Assembly (NCBI GenBank): GCA_002281575.1
Contig: NCGN01000003.1
Coordinates: forward strand, 62,001-126,000
From: Sphingobacteriia bacterium 28-36-52
GTDB taxonomy: Bacteria > Bacteroidota > Bacteroidia > Chitinophagales > Chitinophagaceae
Direction: 5' to 3'
Length of the DNA: 64,000 nucleotides
Numbering within the stretch: position 1 is the first letter of the stretch; each line of letters starts with the position of its first letter. The notes beneath the pieces were generated by a model. The model saw nothing but the letters and a program-made list of their open reading frames with translations. It did no database searches and was not told where the DNA came from. Positions 1-9,221 of the stretch are shown here, piece after piece. Position numbers and translations under genes: made by a program.

Positions 1-781
1 ATGCTATTACAAGCCTTATATCACGGGTGTAAAAATAAACTGCGCCAACAAAAATGAATACAACAGGTATAAGCCATGATGCCACCTTATCGGTAAGTTT
101 TTCAATAGGTGCTTGCTGACTCTCTGCTTCTTCTACTAATGTTATAATGCGGGAAAAAACAGTGTCCTTTCCTGCTTTTGTCATTTGAATGTCTAATGCT
201 CCCAATTCAACAATGGTTCCTGCAAACGCATCGCTTCCAATAGATTTTTCCTGCGGAACACTTTCCCCGGTAATGGGTGCCTGATTAACAGAGCCTGAAC
301 CACCTGTTACCTTTCCATCCACAGGAATTTTTTCTCCTGCTTTTACCAAAACAATATCGCCAATCTTCAAATCACTTATCTGAACCGTTTCTTCTTTTCC
401 ATCTTTTTTTATAATAGCTGCTTTTGGTACTGAACCAATTAATTCTCTAATAGAAGCTCTTGCTCTTTCACCGCTTGCACTTGCAATATATTCAGCAATC
501 AAAATAATCATCAACACTACAGAACCTGCCAAATATTCTTTGCCCAATACTGATACTATTACAGCAATAGTGATAAAGATTTCCGTTCCTATTTTTCGTT
601 CTTTTATTAAATCTTTTACAGCAGTTTTTACCAATGAGTAAAGACCAAATGCCATTGCAGCCAGTAAAACGGGTAAAGGAATAACATCTAAATAAAATAA
701 CAGGCTGGCTATTCCGACGGTTAGGATACGTACAATTTCCCAGAGAAACTGGCGGGAGAAAAAGGTTTGTGTGAATGTCAT
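1..781 (-). CDS. Heavy-metal P1B-type ATPase, N-terminal part (gene runs off the left edge)
   Basis: An open frame starts with ATG at 779-781 (MTFTQTFFSRQF) and runs without a stop to the window edge, about 260 codons. It begins with hydrophobic segments and no CxxC metal-binding domain. The actuator domain follows, with GDIVLVKAGEKIPVDG, then PITGESVPQ, which contains the TGES dephosphorylation motif, and then the next membrane pair (ASWLIPVVFIFVGAVYF). These are marks of P1B ATPases that export Zn, Cd, Co or Pb, or Cu and Ag. The CPC-type metal site and the DKTGT phosphorylation site would lie outside the window, so the metal cannot be read here. It is the last visible gene of the RND efflux operon and probably moves metal from cytoplasm to periplasm for the RND pump. 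Confidence 0.92.
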   Translation of the reverse strand, partial: MTFTQTFFSRQFLWEIVRILTVGIASLLFYLDVIPLPVLLAAMAFGLYSLVKTAVKDLIKERKIGTEIFITIAVIVSVLGKEYLAGSVVLMIILIAEYIASASGERARASIRELIGSVPKAAIIKKDGKEETVQISDLKIGDIVLVKAGEKIPVDGKVTGGSGSVNQAPITGESVPQEKSIGSDAFAGTIVELGALDIQMTKAGKDTVFSRIITLVEEAESQQAPIEKLTDKVASWLIPVVFIFVGAVYFYTRDIRLVIA

Positions 782-801
782 TGTATGCAGTTTAAAAATA
801 A

Positions 802-972
802 TTAATGGTCATAATTTGTACGTATATGAAATTTCATAAAGAGGAAGGCAAACACTAGTGCCAGCACAATCAGAAAAATGGCACCTACCGTCCGTAATTT
901 ATCATCTGATTCCCGTTTGCTGTTTACCCGTGGTGGTATAAACTTTTTCTTTTTTCGATGCCTTGACTTCAT
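802..972 (-). CDS. Small single-span membrane protein of the metal-efflux operon
   Basis: This 56-residue open frame starts with ATG at 970-972 and stops with TAA at 802-804, between the CzcB-like adaptor and the P-type ATPase in the same direction. The N-terminus is very basic (MKSRHRKKKKFIPP). One hydrophobic helix follows at about residues 29-46 (VGAIFLIVLALVFAFLF), and a short tail ends in NYDH. The positive N-terminus predicts a cytoplasmic N-terminus and a periplasmic tail containing His and Asp. The spacing of 36 bases before and 20 bases after fits an operon gene. I do not recognise a family. It could be an assembly or regulatory subunit of the pump or ATPase, but that is inference. 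Confidence 0.6.
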   Translation of the reverse strand: MKSRHRKKKKFIPPRVNSKRESDDKLRTVGAIFLIVLALVFAFLFMKFHIRTNYDH

Positions 973-1008
973 GTTGGTCAGTATTGAGACTATACCATAA
1001 TTTCTTAT

Positions 1009-2139
1009 TTATTCATCTGTCGTATTCTTCATTTTCATTAAAAGATTGTAAGCTCCTTTAAATACAAATGTTTCCTTTGCTGAGGTTTCATCAATAATAA
1101 TTTCTGTAAATTCATTTTCCGTATTTCCTGTCTTTACTTCCATCATTTCAAACTGATTATTTCCTTTTGCAATAAAAACATATTGTTTATTTTCAAAACT
1201 TACGATGGCATCAGACGGCAACACTGTTGCATCACTACTTTTTACTTCTATTTCCGCATTCATGTACATACCTGGAATAAGTGTTTTATCATAGGTCGCA
1301 AAATGGCAATGCACTTCCACACTTTTATCATCGGAAAAATCCTTTCCGATTAAAATAATTTCGCAGGGATATTTTTTTTCAGGATTGCTATTTGTATAAG
1401 CAATCAATTTTTGTCCTATGAAAAGTTTATTGACATCTTTTTCAAATACCATTAATACTAAATGTATATCCGCAGGGTTTACAATTTCAAACATTACATC
1501 AGCCGGGGTTACATATTTGCCAATATTCACATTAACTTTAGAAACAAATCCGTTTATTGGCGAAGGGATACTAATGCTTTTTGAGATATTATTTACATTA
1601 CTATTTGCAGGGTTGATGCCAATAAGTTTTAATTTTTCAGCTAGTGATTTTACCAAAATTTCCAGCGAAGTGTAATCAGCCAATGATTGCTGGAACACTT
1701 TATCACTGCTGGCTTTGCTTTGGTTCAGTTCTTTTTGCCTTTCATACTCCTGATTTGCAAAAACCAATTTTGCCTTTGCTGTCAAATAATCCTGCTGTAA
1801 CTGTATATATTGCTGGTCTTCCATGATGGCAATACTTTCACCTTTCTTTACATACATTCCTGGTAACAGTTTAGTGGATTTCAAATAGCCGCCGAGCGGA
1901 ACGCTGATTGAAACCATATTTTGGGGTGGCACATCTATCTTGCCATTTACTTTTAAGATGGATGATATAGATTTTTGCTCTAATTTCCCTGTTTGTACAC
2001 CTGCATTTTTTAATTGTGCGTCTGTAAGTGTAACAACATTTTCAGCTGTTTTGGTTTCTGTTTTTTGCTCTTCTTTTTTACTGCCACCACATGCAGCAAG
2101 CAGTAAAGAAATATTTAAAAGGATGATTAATTGTTTCAT
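1009..2139 (-). CDS. CzcB/CusB-like periplasmic adaptor of an RND metal efflux pump, lipoprotein
   Basis: A 376-residue membrane-fusion (HlyD-family) protein. The N-terminus MKQLIILLNISLLLAACGG is a lipoprotein signal with lipobox LAAC, so the mature protein should be lipid-anchored at Cys17 in the periplasm. Barrel-sandwich half-motifs are visible (ISVPLGGYLKSTKLLPGMYVKKGE at about 77-101 and ISIPSPINGFVSKVNVNIGKYV at about 188-210). A coiled-coil hairpin rich in Gln, Lys and Glu lies between them, and the beta-barrel region contains LIPGMYMNAEIEV. It starts 10 bases after the RND-TolC fusion gene, so the two are surely one operon. It should link the inner-membrane pump to the outer-membrane channel. 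Confidence 0.9.
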   Translation of the reverse strand: MKQLIILLNISLLLAACGGSKKEEQKTETKTAENVVTLTDAQLKNAGVQTGKLEQKSISSILKVNGKIDVPPQNMVSISVPLGGYLKSTKLLPGMYVKKGESIAIMEDQQYIQLQQDYLTAKAKLVFANQEYERQKELNQSKASSDKVFQQSLADYTSLEILVKSLAEKLKLIGINPANSNVNNISKSISIPSPINGFVSKVNVNIGKYVTPADVMFEIVNPADIHLVLMVFEKDVNKLFIGQKLIAYTNSNPEKKYPCEIILIGKDFSDDKSVEVHCHFATYDKTLIPGMYMNAEIEVKSSDATVLPSDAIVSFENKQYVFIAKGNNQFEMMEVKTGNTENEFTEIIIDETSAKETFVFKGAYNLLMKMKNTTDE

Positions 2140-2149
2140 TATTGTAAAA

Positions 2150-5100
2150 TTATTTTATGATAAAAGAATTGATTTCTACTGCACTTGCATTCCTGTTTTT
2201 CACGGCCTCGATATAGTCGCTTTGTATGGTAACGGCCTGGTTAGTCAGGAGTACCCATTCCAGATAATTTATTTCGCCATTTATAAATTGTTTATTGGCT
2301 GTGCCGGTAATGAGGTCAGCATTCTTTAAAGCCGTTGTTTCAAAATATGCTATCGCTTCTGAATATTTTTGATACTGAACAAGTGCGGCCTTATAGGCTG
2401 TTTCAAAGTTCTTTAAATTAACTTCATATTCATTTGCTATAACTTTTTCATTGATTTTGGCTGCGCTGATTTTTGCCTTTTGTCCACTGGTAAATATCGG
2501 AATGCCCAAGCCTATTTGTACCGATTGAAACCGTGGGGTGCTGTTGTATTCTTTATTGTTGGCCCCTGTACCCCGTATTCCCATGACATTGTAACCCAGT
2601 GTAAGGTTGGGGAGCAATTTTGATTTCTCCACTTGCGTAGCTGCCACAGCTATTTGTTGTTGCTGTTTTAAATATGCCATAGCCGGATGTGTCTGTAGTA
2701 AAGTACTATCCCCCTTTGCCAACACATTTATTTTGAACTCCTTTTCATTTGGTACAAAATGGGTATTGGTATTAAGCAGTAATTGAAATTGTAACTGCAA
2801 AAGTTCCATATCCTGCTGCAATTGGTTTAGCTGTAAACCAATTTGGCCCCGTTGATTTTCGGCTGTTGTTTTTTCCAGAATATTACTTTCGCCTTTGTTG
2901 AAACGAAGCGTTGCTTTGCTTAAAAATTCGAAAAAAAGGCTGTCAATTTTTTGTAACAGTTTTTTCTTTTCCTGCAAATACAAAAGAGAGTAATAAACCT
3001 CTGCCACTTGTTTTTTTAGTATCGCTTCATTTACACCAACATTCAGTACACTGCTTTTCCATTCTTCAGTTAGCAATACTCTTTGATTGGCATACACTTT
3101 TGGGAAACTCATAGTTTGAGCAATGCCCAATCTCATATCAACATAGAAACTATTGATTTGCCCAAAATCACCTGTAAGATTTGCAGGCGGGAGAATCTTT
3201 GCTGTTTTTATCAATTGTTGCTGATATGCTGCTCTTAGCTTTTCATTTTTTACGGATAGATTATTTTTCAATGCCGTATCAGTAGCTGCCTGCAAAGTGA
3301 TTGCTGTTTCGGGATTTGCAGGAAAAATTTGGGCATTTGTTTTTTGAAAAGAAAAAAACATGAGTAATATAACTACCGTTGCAGCTATTGGTTTTTTTCT
3401 TTTAAATGAAATTCCTTTTTCAAACATCATATATAAAATTGGTAAAACAAATAAGGTTAGGAATGTAGCAATGAGTAATCCACCGATTACAACAGTTGCC
3501 AGTGGTCTCTGCACTTCTGCGCCCTCGCCTGTACTTAGTGCCATCGGTAAAAAGCCAAGTGATGCTACAAAGGCTGTCATCAATACCGGACGTAAACGGA
3601 TTTTAGTTCCCTGAATAACTATTCGTCTTAAATCATCCATACCTTCCTTTTTTAACCGGTTAAATTCTGCTACCAACACAATACCGTTTAATACAGCCAC
3701 ACCAAACAATGCAATAAAGCCCACCCCCGCTGAAATGCTGAATGGCATTCCTCTTAGTGCCAATGCTATAATTCCTCCAATTGCTGAAAGCGGAATAGCG
3801 GAGTAAATCAGTAAGCCATGTTTTACGGAACGAAAAGCGAAATACAACATGAGAAAAATCAATAACAGTGAAACGGGCACAGCAATACTTAATCTTTGCC
3901 TTGCCGCCACCAGGTTTTCGAACGCACCTCCATAAGTAATATAATAACCCGGTGGCAATTTTATCTGTTGCTCAACTTTCTGCTGCAACTCTTTTACCAT
4001 GCTTTGCACATCCCTGCCCCGAACATTGAAACCAACGATAATCCTGCGCTGTGCATCTTCCCGTTGAATTTGATTAGGGCCTTCAATCACTTCCACCTTT
4101 GCAACGTTATTTAATGGAATTTGCATACCCTGTGCAGTGGGGATTAAAAGGTTCTGTACATCCTGCAAATCTTTTCGCTGGTCACCGCTCAAACGCACCA
4201 CTAAATCAAACCGCTTTTCACCTTCGTAAACCGTTCCGCTGCTTTGTCCTGCAAATGCCGTATTTACTACTTTATTAATGTCGCTGATATTTAAACCATA
4301 TTGTGCAATAGCGGCACGGTTGTATTGAATTACAATTTGCGGCATACCGGTAACAGCTTCTACATACAATCCACTTGAACCTTTTACTGTGTTTACAACA
4401 CCTCCTACTTTATTTGCATACAATGCCAACGTATCTAAATCCTCTCCGAAGATTTTGCAAACAACATCCTGCCTTGCACCGGATATTAATTCATTAAAAC
4501 GCATCTGTACCGGATATTGAAAACCGAATGTAACGCCCGGTACATCTTCCAGGGCTTTACTCATTTTGGCTTCAAGTTCAGGATATGTTTTTGCTGATGT
4601 CCATTCGCTTTTATCTTTTAAAATCACCATCATGTCGCTGGCATCAATGGGCATGGGGTCGGTAGGAATTTCGCTGCTTCCTGTTTTGCCAACCACTTCT
4701 ATCACTTCAGGAAATTTTTCTCTCAAAATTCTTGCACCTGTAGAAACCGCATTCATGGAGGTATTAAGGTTACTGCCGGGCAATACCCTTGTTTCTACAG
4801 CAAAATCGCCTTCAGGAAGAGATGGTATGAACTCACCACCCAATTGAGTAAGTATGATAACGGCAAAAGCAAAAAGAGATAATACCAAGGCAATTACTGT
4901 TTTCGGAAAATGTAAGACCTTATCAAGTGTGTGCTGATAGATACGTTCAAGACGTCCCATCATCCTATCAGAAAAATTCCTTTTGTGAGAAATCTTTTTA
5001 CTTAGAAATAAGGCACTCATCATTGGGATGTAGGTGAGTGAAAGTATGAAAGCCCCTAACAATGCGAAAGCAACTGTTTGTGCCATTGGCTTGAACATTT

Positions 5101-6523
5101 TTCCTTCAATGCCTTCTAATGAAAAAATGGGGAGGTAAACAATCAGGATGATAATTTGTCCAAAAACAGCACTGTTCATCATGCGGCCGGCAGATTGTTT
5201 TACTTCTACATCCATATCTGCCTGACTTAACCGGTTGACTTTACTGAAATGTTTGCTGTGTGTGAGCCGGTGCATAACCGCCTCAACAATTATCACTGCT
5301 CCATCCACAATCAAACCAAAATCCAATGCTCCCAGGCTCATAAGGTTTCCACTTACGCCAAACAAGTTCATCATGATTACGGCAAATAACATTGACAAAG
5401 GAATTACCGAAGCAACCAAAAATCCTGCTCGGAAATTTCCAAGAAATAAAACCAGTACAAATACTACAATCAATGCACCTTCCAATAAATTTTTTGAAAC
5501 GGTGCTGATAGAATTGTTCACCATTTTTGTACGGTCAAGAAAGGGGTCAATAACAACGCCTTCTGGTAAAGTTTTTTGAATTTGTGTAATGCGTTCTTTA
5601 ATATTTTTTATTACTTCATTGCTGTTAGCGCCTTTCAACATCATCACCACTGCACCTGAAACTTCCTGTATGCCATTATAAGTCATAGCTCCATACCTGG
5701 TGGCACTGCCCAACCCTACATCAGCTACATCACGGATTAAAAGTGGTGTACCGTTGGCAAGATTTTTAACTACTATGTTTTGGATGTCATCAATTGTGCC
5801 TATAAGTCCTTCACTACGGATAAACAAAACAGTGGGACCTTTTTCAATGTATGCACCACCTGTGTTTTGATTGTTATTTTGAAGAGCATCAAAAACATCA
5901 TTGATTGTAATATTGTTTGCCTTCAATTTGGCAGGCACCACAGCAATTTCATATTGTTTCAGATAACCTCCAAAACTGCTTACATCTGCAACGCCACTAA
6001 CACCCAATAACTGTCTTCGCACAATCCAATCCTGGATAGTTCGTAAGTCCATTGCAGTGTATTTGCTTTCAAATCCTTTTTTGGGCCTAACGGAATATTG
6101 ATAAATTTCTCCCAGTCCTGTGGTAACGGGGGCAAGCTTGGGTGTACCAAAACCTTTCGGAATTAGTTCCTGCACCTGCTGTAACCGTTCTGTTACCTGC
6201 TGCCTTGCCCAATACACATTTGTTTCATCATTGAATACTATTGTAACAACTGATAAGCCGAAACGGGAAAAACTTCTGATTTCCTTTAAGCCGGGTATGT
6301 TGGCATTTGATTGTTCAATGGGAAAAGTAATGAGACGTTCTACTTCCGGAGCACCCAATGCCGGTGCAATAGTGATAACCTGTACCTGGTTATCAGTGAT
6401 GTCGGGAACGGCATCAATGGGCAATTTTTTAATTTGGTAACTGCCATAACCAATAAGGCCAATGATAAAAAGGCCAATGATGAGTTTGTTCTTTATGGAG
6501 AACTCAATGATTTTGTTGAGCAT
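2150..6523 (-). CDS. CzcA-type heavy-metal RND pump fused to a TolC-like outer-membrane channel
   Basis: The protein has 1457 residues where a CzcA/CusA pump usually has about 1040. Residues 1-1040 are a full RND transporter: N-terminal helix, porter domain with LPIDAVPDITDNQVQV, and a proton-relay helix with LDFGLIVDGAVIIVEAV at about 398-415. The DFG/VDGA form is the one usually seen in divalent-metal (Co/Zn/Cd/Ni) pumps. A basic, then hydrophobic stretch follows at about 1040-1065, ending in TNAQ, which looks like an internal signal peptide. The last roughly 390 residues are a TolC-like protein (ITLQAATDTALKNNLSVKNEK, then long coiled coils). Such fusions are known in Bacteroidota. The gene lies between the His-rich protein and the adaptor. 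Exact metal specificity is inferred. Confidence 0.93.
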   Translation of the reverse strand: MLNKIIEFSIKNKLIIGLFIIGLIGYGSYQIKKLPIDAVPDITDNQVQVITIAPALGAPEVERLITFPIEQSNANIPGLKEIRSFSRFGLSVVTIVFNDETNVYWARQQVTERLQQVQELIPKGFGTPKLAPVTTGLGEIYQYSVRPKKGFESKYTAMDLRTIQDWIVRRQLLGVSGVADVSSFGGYLKQYEIAVVPAKLKANNITINDVFDALQNNNQNTGGAYIEKGPTVLFIRSEGLIGTIDDIQNIVVKNLANGTPLLIRDVADVGLGSATRYGAMTYNGIQEVSGAVVMMLKGANSNEVIKNIKERITQIQKTLPEGVVIDPFLDRTKMVNNSISTVSKNLLEGALIVVFVLVLFLGNFRAGFLVASVIPLSMLFAVIMMNLFGVSGNLMSLGALDFGLIVDGAVIIVEAVMHRLTHSKHFSKVNRLSQADMDVEVKQSAGRMMNSAVFGQIIILIVYLPIFSLEGIEGKMFKPMAQTVAFALLGAFILSLTYIPMMSALFLSKKISHKRNFSDRMMGRLERIYQHTLDKVLHFPKTVIALVLSLFAFAVIILTQLGGEFIPSLPEGDFAVETRVLPGSNLNTSMNAVSTGARILREKFPEVIEVVGKTGSSEIPTDPMPIDASDMMVILKDKSEWTSAKTYPELEAKMSKALEDVPGVTFGFQYPVQMRFNELISGARQDVVCKIFGEDLDTLALYANKVGGVVNTVKGSSGLYVEAVTGMPQIVIQYNRAAIAQYGLNISDINKVVNTAFAGQSSGTVYEGEKRFDLVVRLSGDQRKDLQDVQNLLIPTAQGMQIPLNNVAKVEVIEGPNQIQREDAQRRIIVGFNVRGRDVQSMVKELQQKVEQQIKLPPGYYITYGGAFENLVAARQRLSIAVPVSLLLIFLMLYFAFRSVKHGLLIYSAIPLSAIGGIIALALRGMPFSISAGVGFIALFGVAVLNGIVLVAEFNRLKKEGMDDLRRIVIQGTKIRLRPVLMTAFVASLGFLPMALSTGEGAEVQRPLATVVIGGLLIATFLTLFVLPILYMMFEKGISFKRKKPIAATVVILLMFFSFQKTNAQIFPANPETAITLQAATDTALKNNLSVKNEKLRAAYQQQLIKTAKILPPANLTGDFGQINSFYVDMRLGIAQTMSFPKVYANQRVLLTEEWKSSVLNVGVNEAILKKQVAEVYYSLLYLQEKKKLLQKIDSLFFEFLSKATLRFNKGESNILEKTTAENQRGQIGLQLNQLQQDMELLQLQFQLLLNTNTHFVPNEKEFKINVLAKGDSTLLQTHPAMAYLKQQQQIAVAATQVEKSKLLPNLTLGYNVMGIRGTGANNKEYNSTPRFQSVQIGLGIPIFTSGQKAKISAAKINEKVIANEYEVNLKNFETAYKAALVQYQKYSEAIAYFETTALKNADLITGTANKQFINGEINYLEWVLLTNQAVTIQSDYIEAVKNRNASAVEINSFIIK

Positions 6524-6643
6524 GTCTGTATAAATATTATTAATGTATGAAGCATGAGCCCTGAATAAGGCACAAGAAAACCAAACAGGAGAATTATTAT
6601 TTGCTATATAACAAATAATAAAAAGCTATTCAGCTAAATAATA

Positions 6644-7048
6644 TTAAACAGTGGGAGGGCCTCTATGTGAGGAAGAAGAAAAAAACTTTTCAGGTGGAGG
6701 AAAAACTTTGTAACAGCTAAAATGTGTTTTAGTAATGACTGGAAACGTATGTGAGACATATATATCCACCAATGCAGACAGGTAAATGAGGGGCAGTTCA
6801 AAACTATTGTTTTGGCTATTTACCGGAACAAAGTTTTCATCTAACTGAGCAAAGGAAAACAAACCGTGCTGATTGTCTTTGGCATTATTATCATCATGGA
6901 GATACTTACCGGTGGCTTGTTCTTCATCATGCTGATGCTGTTGAGTGATTGCCGGGACTTCATCATGATGAATGTGCGGCAAAATACTATGCCCTACAAC
7001 CGTTACTACTGTAATCAGCAATAATATTTTTTGCAACACTTTTTTCAT
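6644..7048 (-). CDS. Small exported His-rich protein preceding the RND operon
   Basis: I place the start at the ATG of MKKVLQKILLLITVVTVVGH (7046-7048), because this gives a clean signal peptide; an upstream extension of 16 residues has no signal character. The 134-residue product has a hydrophobic N-terminus and then a His/Asp-rich segment (LPHIHHDE, QHQHDEEQ, KYLHDDNN, DNQHG) at about residues 20-65. The rest is less charged, with FPPPEKFFSSSSHRGPP at the end. Histidine clusters suggest periplasmic or surface binding of divalent metal. It is co-directional with the RND genes 120 bases downstream. Similar short His-rich proteins often lead metal-efflux operons in Bacteroidota, but I cannot name a family. 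Confidence 0.7.
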   Translation of the reverse strand: MKKVLQKILLLITVVTVVGHSILPHIHHDEVPAITQQHQHDEEQATGKYLHDDNNAKDNQHGLFSFAQLDENFVPVNSQNNSFELPLIYLSALVDIYVSHTFPVITKTHFSCYKVFPPPEKFFSSSSHRGPPTV

Positions 7049-7125
7049 GAAGTGCGAAAATAAGGGAAATAAGTGAAAAAACTGTTCTACGCACAATAGC
7101 TGCTCAATTCTCTATCAGAAGGGAA

Positions 7126-9204
7126 TTATAAAAACCAAAGGGTTTCCTTCCCAAAATCCGGCAGTTTATCGTGCTGAAAGTGCGGATAAATTTCTGCCAC
7201 CATTTCAGGGTATTTGATAGTAACCGGTAAACTCTGCTGGTTGGTGCTTTTCCAGTACATTCTTGAAAACTGGTAAACCTGGTCAATCAACTGCTCTACT
7301 AAATTCATATCATCCAGCATTCCATCAACCGTACAGGACAACGCAATCTTTACAGGGAAATGATATTCTTTTTGTGCAGGCTTTGATGTGCTTTCATACC
7401 GGGTGTTATTGAACAAAAGATATTCAGTCCAGCCCACCTTTACAATAGTGCCGCTGTAAGGCATTAAATTATCTGCATCTGCGGTATCAAATCCTAATAA
7501 CTCCTTGCTTTCGGTTTTGTTGATGGTAACTACAATTACCGGAATGTTTAAGCCCAGTGTGTGCAGGGTTTGCATGATGGGCTGCAGTTCTTTTTTCCCA
7601 ATGTCTTTATAAAAATGTATGATAAGCCTTGAAGCGGTGTAATTAACTGCGATGAATTTTGCCACTGCTTCTCTTATTGAACCTGCCAAACTAATTGTAT
7701 CATCGCCTTTAAAACAATCAAAGCCTTTAAACATGCCCTCGTTGTTAAAACAAAAGGCCGAACCCACAAACCTTGTTTTACGGGTAACGGAATAGAATGC
7801 ACCTACACCAACAATCAGTTCGTTATTGGTTGGCCTGTTTAGCCTCCACGGCACACCGCCCAGCTTTGCCAGCATGGCAATTTCTATATGCGGTAAGAAA
7901 GTATTGAAGTAAGAATTTGGCTCGCCGTTTTTGTACAGGTGTTCACTTTTTATTACCTGCGAAAGCACATTTTCGTATAATAAAATCTCTTTGATCTTAT
8001 AATAGATATTTACCCGTTCTTTATCTTTCTCCAATTTTGGTACAGGATTTACAAACAATGCCAGGTAACGGGTATCTGGTTGCCACTCTGCATTTTTAAT
8101 GGCATTGCGTACCGTTGCCACTGCATTTTCTACGCTGTCAAATTCTATATTCTTTGTAATATCTAATTCAAAGGGAACTTTGATATAGTCCTGCATTTTT
8201 GGAAAAGGGAACCTGTCGTCTTTGTAACCACTATTTAAATACTTAAACAACTCTGTTACTGCACCTGCTTTATCTGATGCCTGGTAAATGAAAAAGAATT
8301 TGAAGTTGCTGGGTTTGGTGGGCAACTGGTAAGGGCCTTTGTATTTAAAATCTTTTTTGGGCTCTTTACCCGTTTTGCCACCGGCATACATTAAATCGTT
8401 GGATGATGAACTGATAACCCTATACTGCTTTGCATCGGGTTGATAAAACCCTTCGTTACTTATTGGAATGATTTTCATGAAAGCCTCAACAGCCAGGTAA
8501 TGGTTGTAAAAGTGTTGCAATGTATTGAGGTATCTTGGATAGCGGTTGCTGAGATTTGGCACATCGTGGGCTATATCCAATTGTGGCTTTATTTCATTGC
8601 TTAATACCGGGAAGCATTTTTCAGGTGTATTGATCACAGACTGTGGCCTGTATTTCCATTTGTACAATACGCCGTTGCACACTATCCAGTTGTACAGGTT
8701 TGTATTGAAATTGTAAATTTCAGATACCGGTTTGGCAAATACTTTTGTAGTGCCATCATAAGACAGTACCAACTCCGGGCCGGTGGTAACCCTGCCGTGC
8801 TGTACTTTTAAAGTAAACTGGTTATATACATTGTATTTGGCAGTGCTTTTTTCTTTGTTATGAAACCATACTTCTGTTTCGCTGGTAAAATTCTGATGCA
8901 TTATATCTGCAATACCTGTAAAATATTCTCTGATGAGATGGCGGTAGTAGTGACTGGCAAACCGGTGAGATTTGGATAAATCAATATCCAAAATTATTGC
9001 GCCCTCTTTTGGTGGTTGAAAATCGGTGTAGAGCTTTTCCAGTTCCAACAATTCCAATGCTGTAAACTTATCATCTAAAAGATCCTCCAAATCGCCTTTA
9101 AAGATTGGGTAGTAATCCTCTTTCCTTTCCCGATAAAAAGCAAAGGTTTTTTTACCGGATGCCGGGGTAAAAGGGATGATATTCAGGATTAGCGTTTGCT
9201 CCAT
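7126..9204 (-). CDS. Long prokaryotic Argonaute, PIWI domain probably catalytically inactive
   Basis: A 692-residue Argonaute. The C-terminal third is a PIWI domain (about 460-692): NELIVGVGAF (461-470), RLIIHFYKDIGKKE (526-539), TEYLLFNNTRY (593-603), QVYQFSRMYWKS (642-653), LPVTIKYPEMVAEI (659-672) and a terminal LWFL. The MID domain (about 300-455) shows a guide-binding pattern: Tyr402-Lys403, Gln416, and Lys447 in AKLGGVPW. In active Argonautes the first PIWI strand ends in a catalytic Asp; here the aligned place is Gly468, so target cleavage is doubtful. The N-terminal half is poorly conserved and any PAZ domain is probably reduced. The gene starts 17 bases after a predicted nuclease and ends the restriction operon. 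Inactive long-B Argonautes are known to work through partner effectors. Confidence 0.9.
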   Translation of the reverse strand: MEQTLILNIIPFTPASGKKTFAFYRERKEDYYPIFKGDLEDLLDDKFTALELLELEKLYTDFQPPKEGAIILDIDLSKSHRFASHYYRHLIREYFTGIADIMHQNFTSETEVWFHNKEKSTAKYNVYNQFTLKVQHGRVTTGPELVLSYDGTTKVFAKPVSEIYNFNTNLYNWIVCNGVLYKWKYRPQSVINTPEKCFPVLSNEIKPQLDIAHDVPNLSNRYPRYLNTLQHFYNHYLAVEAFMKIIPISNEGFYQPDAKQYRVISSSSNDLMYAGGKTGKEPKKDFKYKGPYQLPTKPSNFKFFFIYQASDKAGAVTELFKYLNSGYKDDRFPFPKMQDYIKVPFELDITKNIEFDSVENAVATVRNAIKNAEWQPDTRYLALFVNPVPKLEKDKERVNIYYKIKEILLYENVLSQVIKSEHLYKNGEPNSYFNTFLPHIEIAMLAKLGGVPWRLNRPTNNELIVGVGAFYSVTRKTRFVGSAFCFNNEGMFKGFDCFKGDDTISLAGSIREAVAKFIAVNYTASRLIIHFYKDIGKKELQPIMQTLHTLGLNIPVIVVTINKTESKELLGFDTADADNLMPYSGTIVKVGWTEYLLFNNTRYESTSKPAQKEYHFPVKIALSCTVDGMLDDMNLVEQLIDQVYQFSRMYWKSTNQQSLPVTIKYPEMVAEIYPHFQHDKLPDFGKETLWFL

Positions 9205-9221
9205 GGGCTGTAGATTAAAAG

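Noticed and set aside
7104..7286. Short minus-strand frame at the end of the Argonaute gene
   Set aside because: It lies in another frame over the PIWI 3' end and shows no domain or coding character; it is a shadow.
7126..9204. PIWI-RE protein or short pAgo with a TIR/Sir2 partner
   Set aside because: The length, the MID motif and the C-terminal PIWI order fit a long pAgo. No DinG-like helicase, TIR or Sir2 gene is adjacent.
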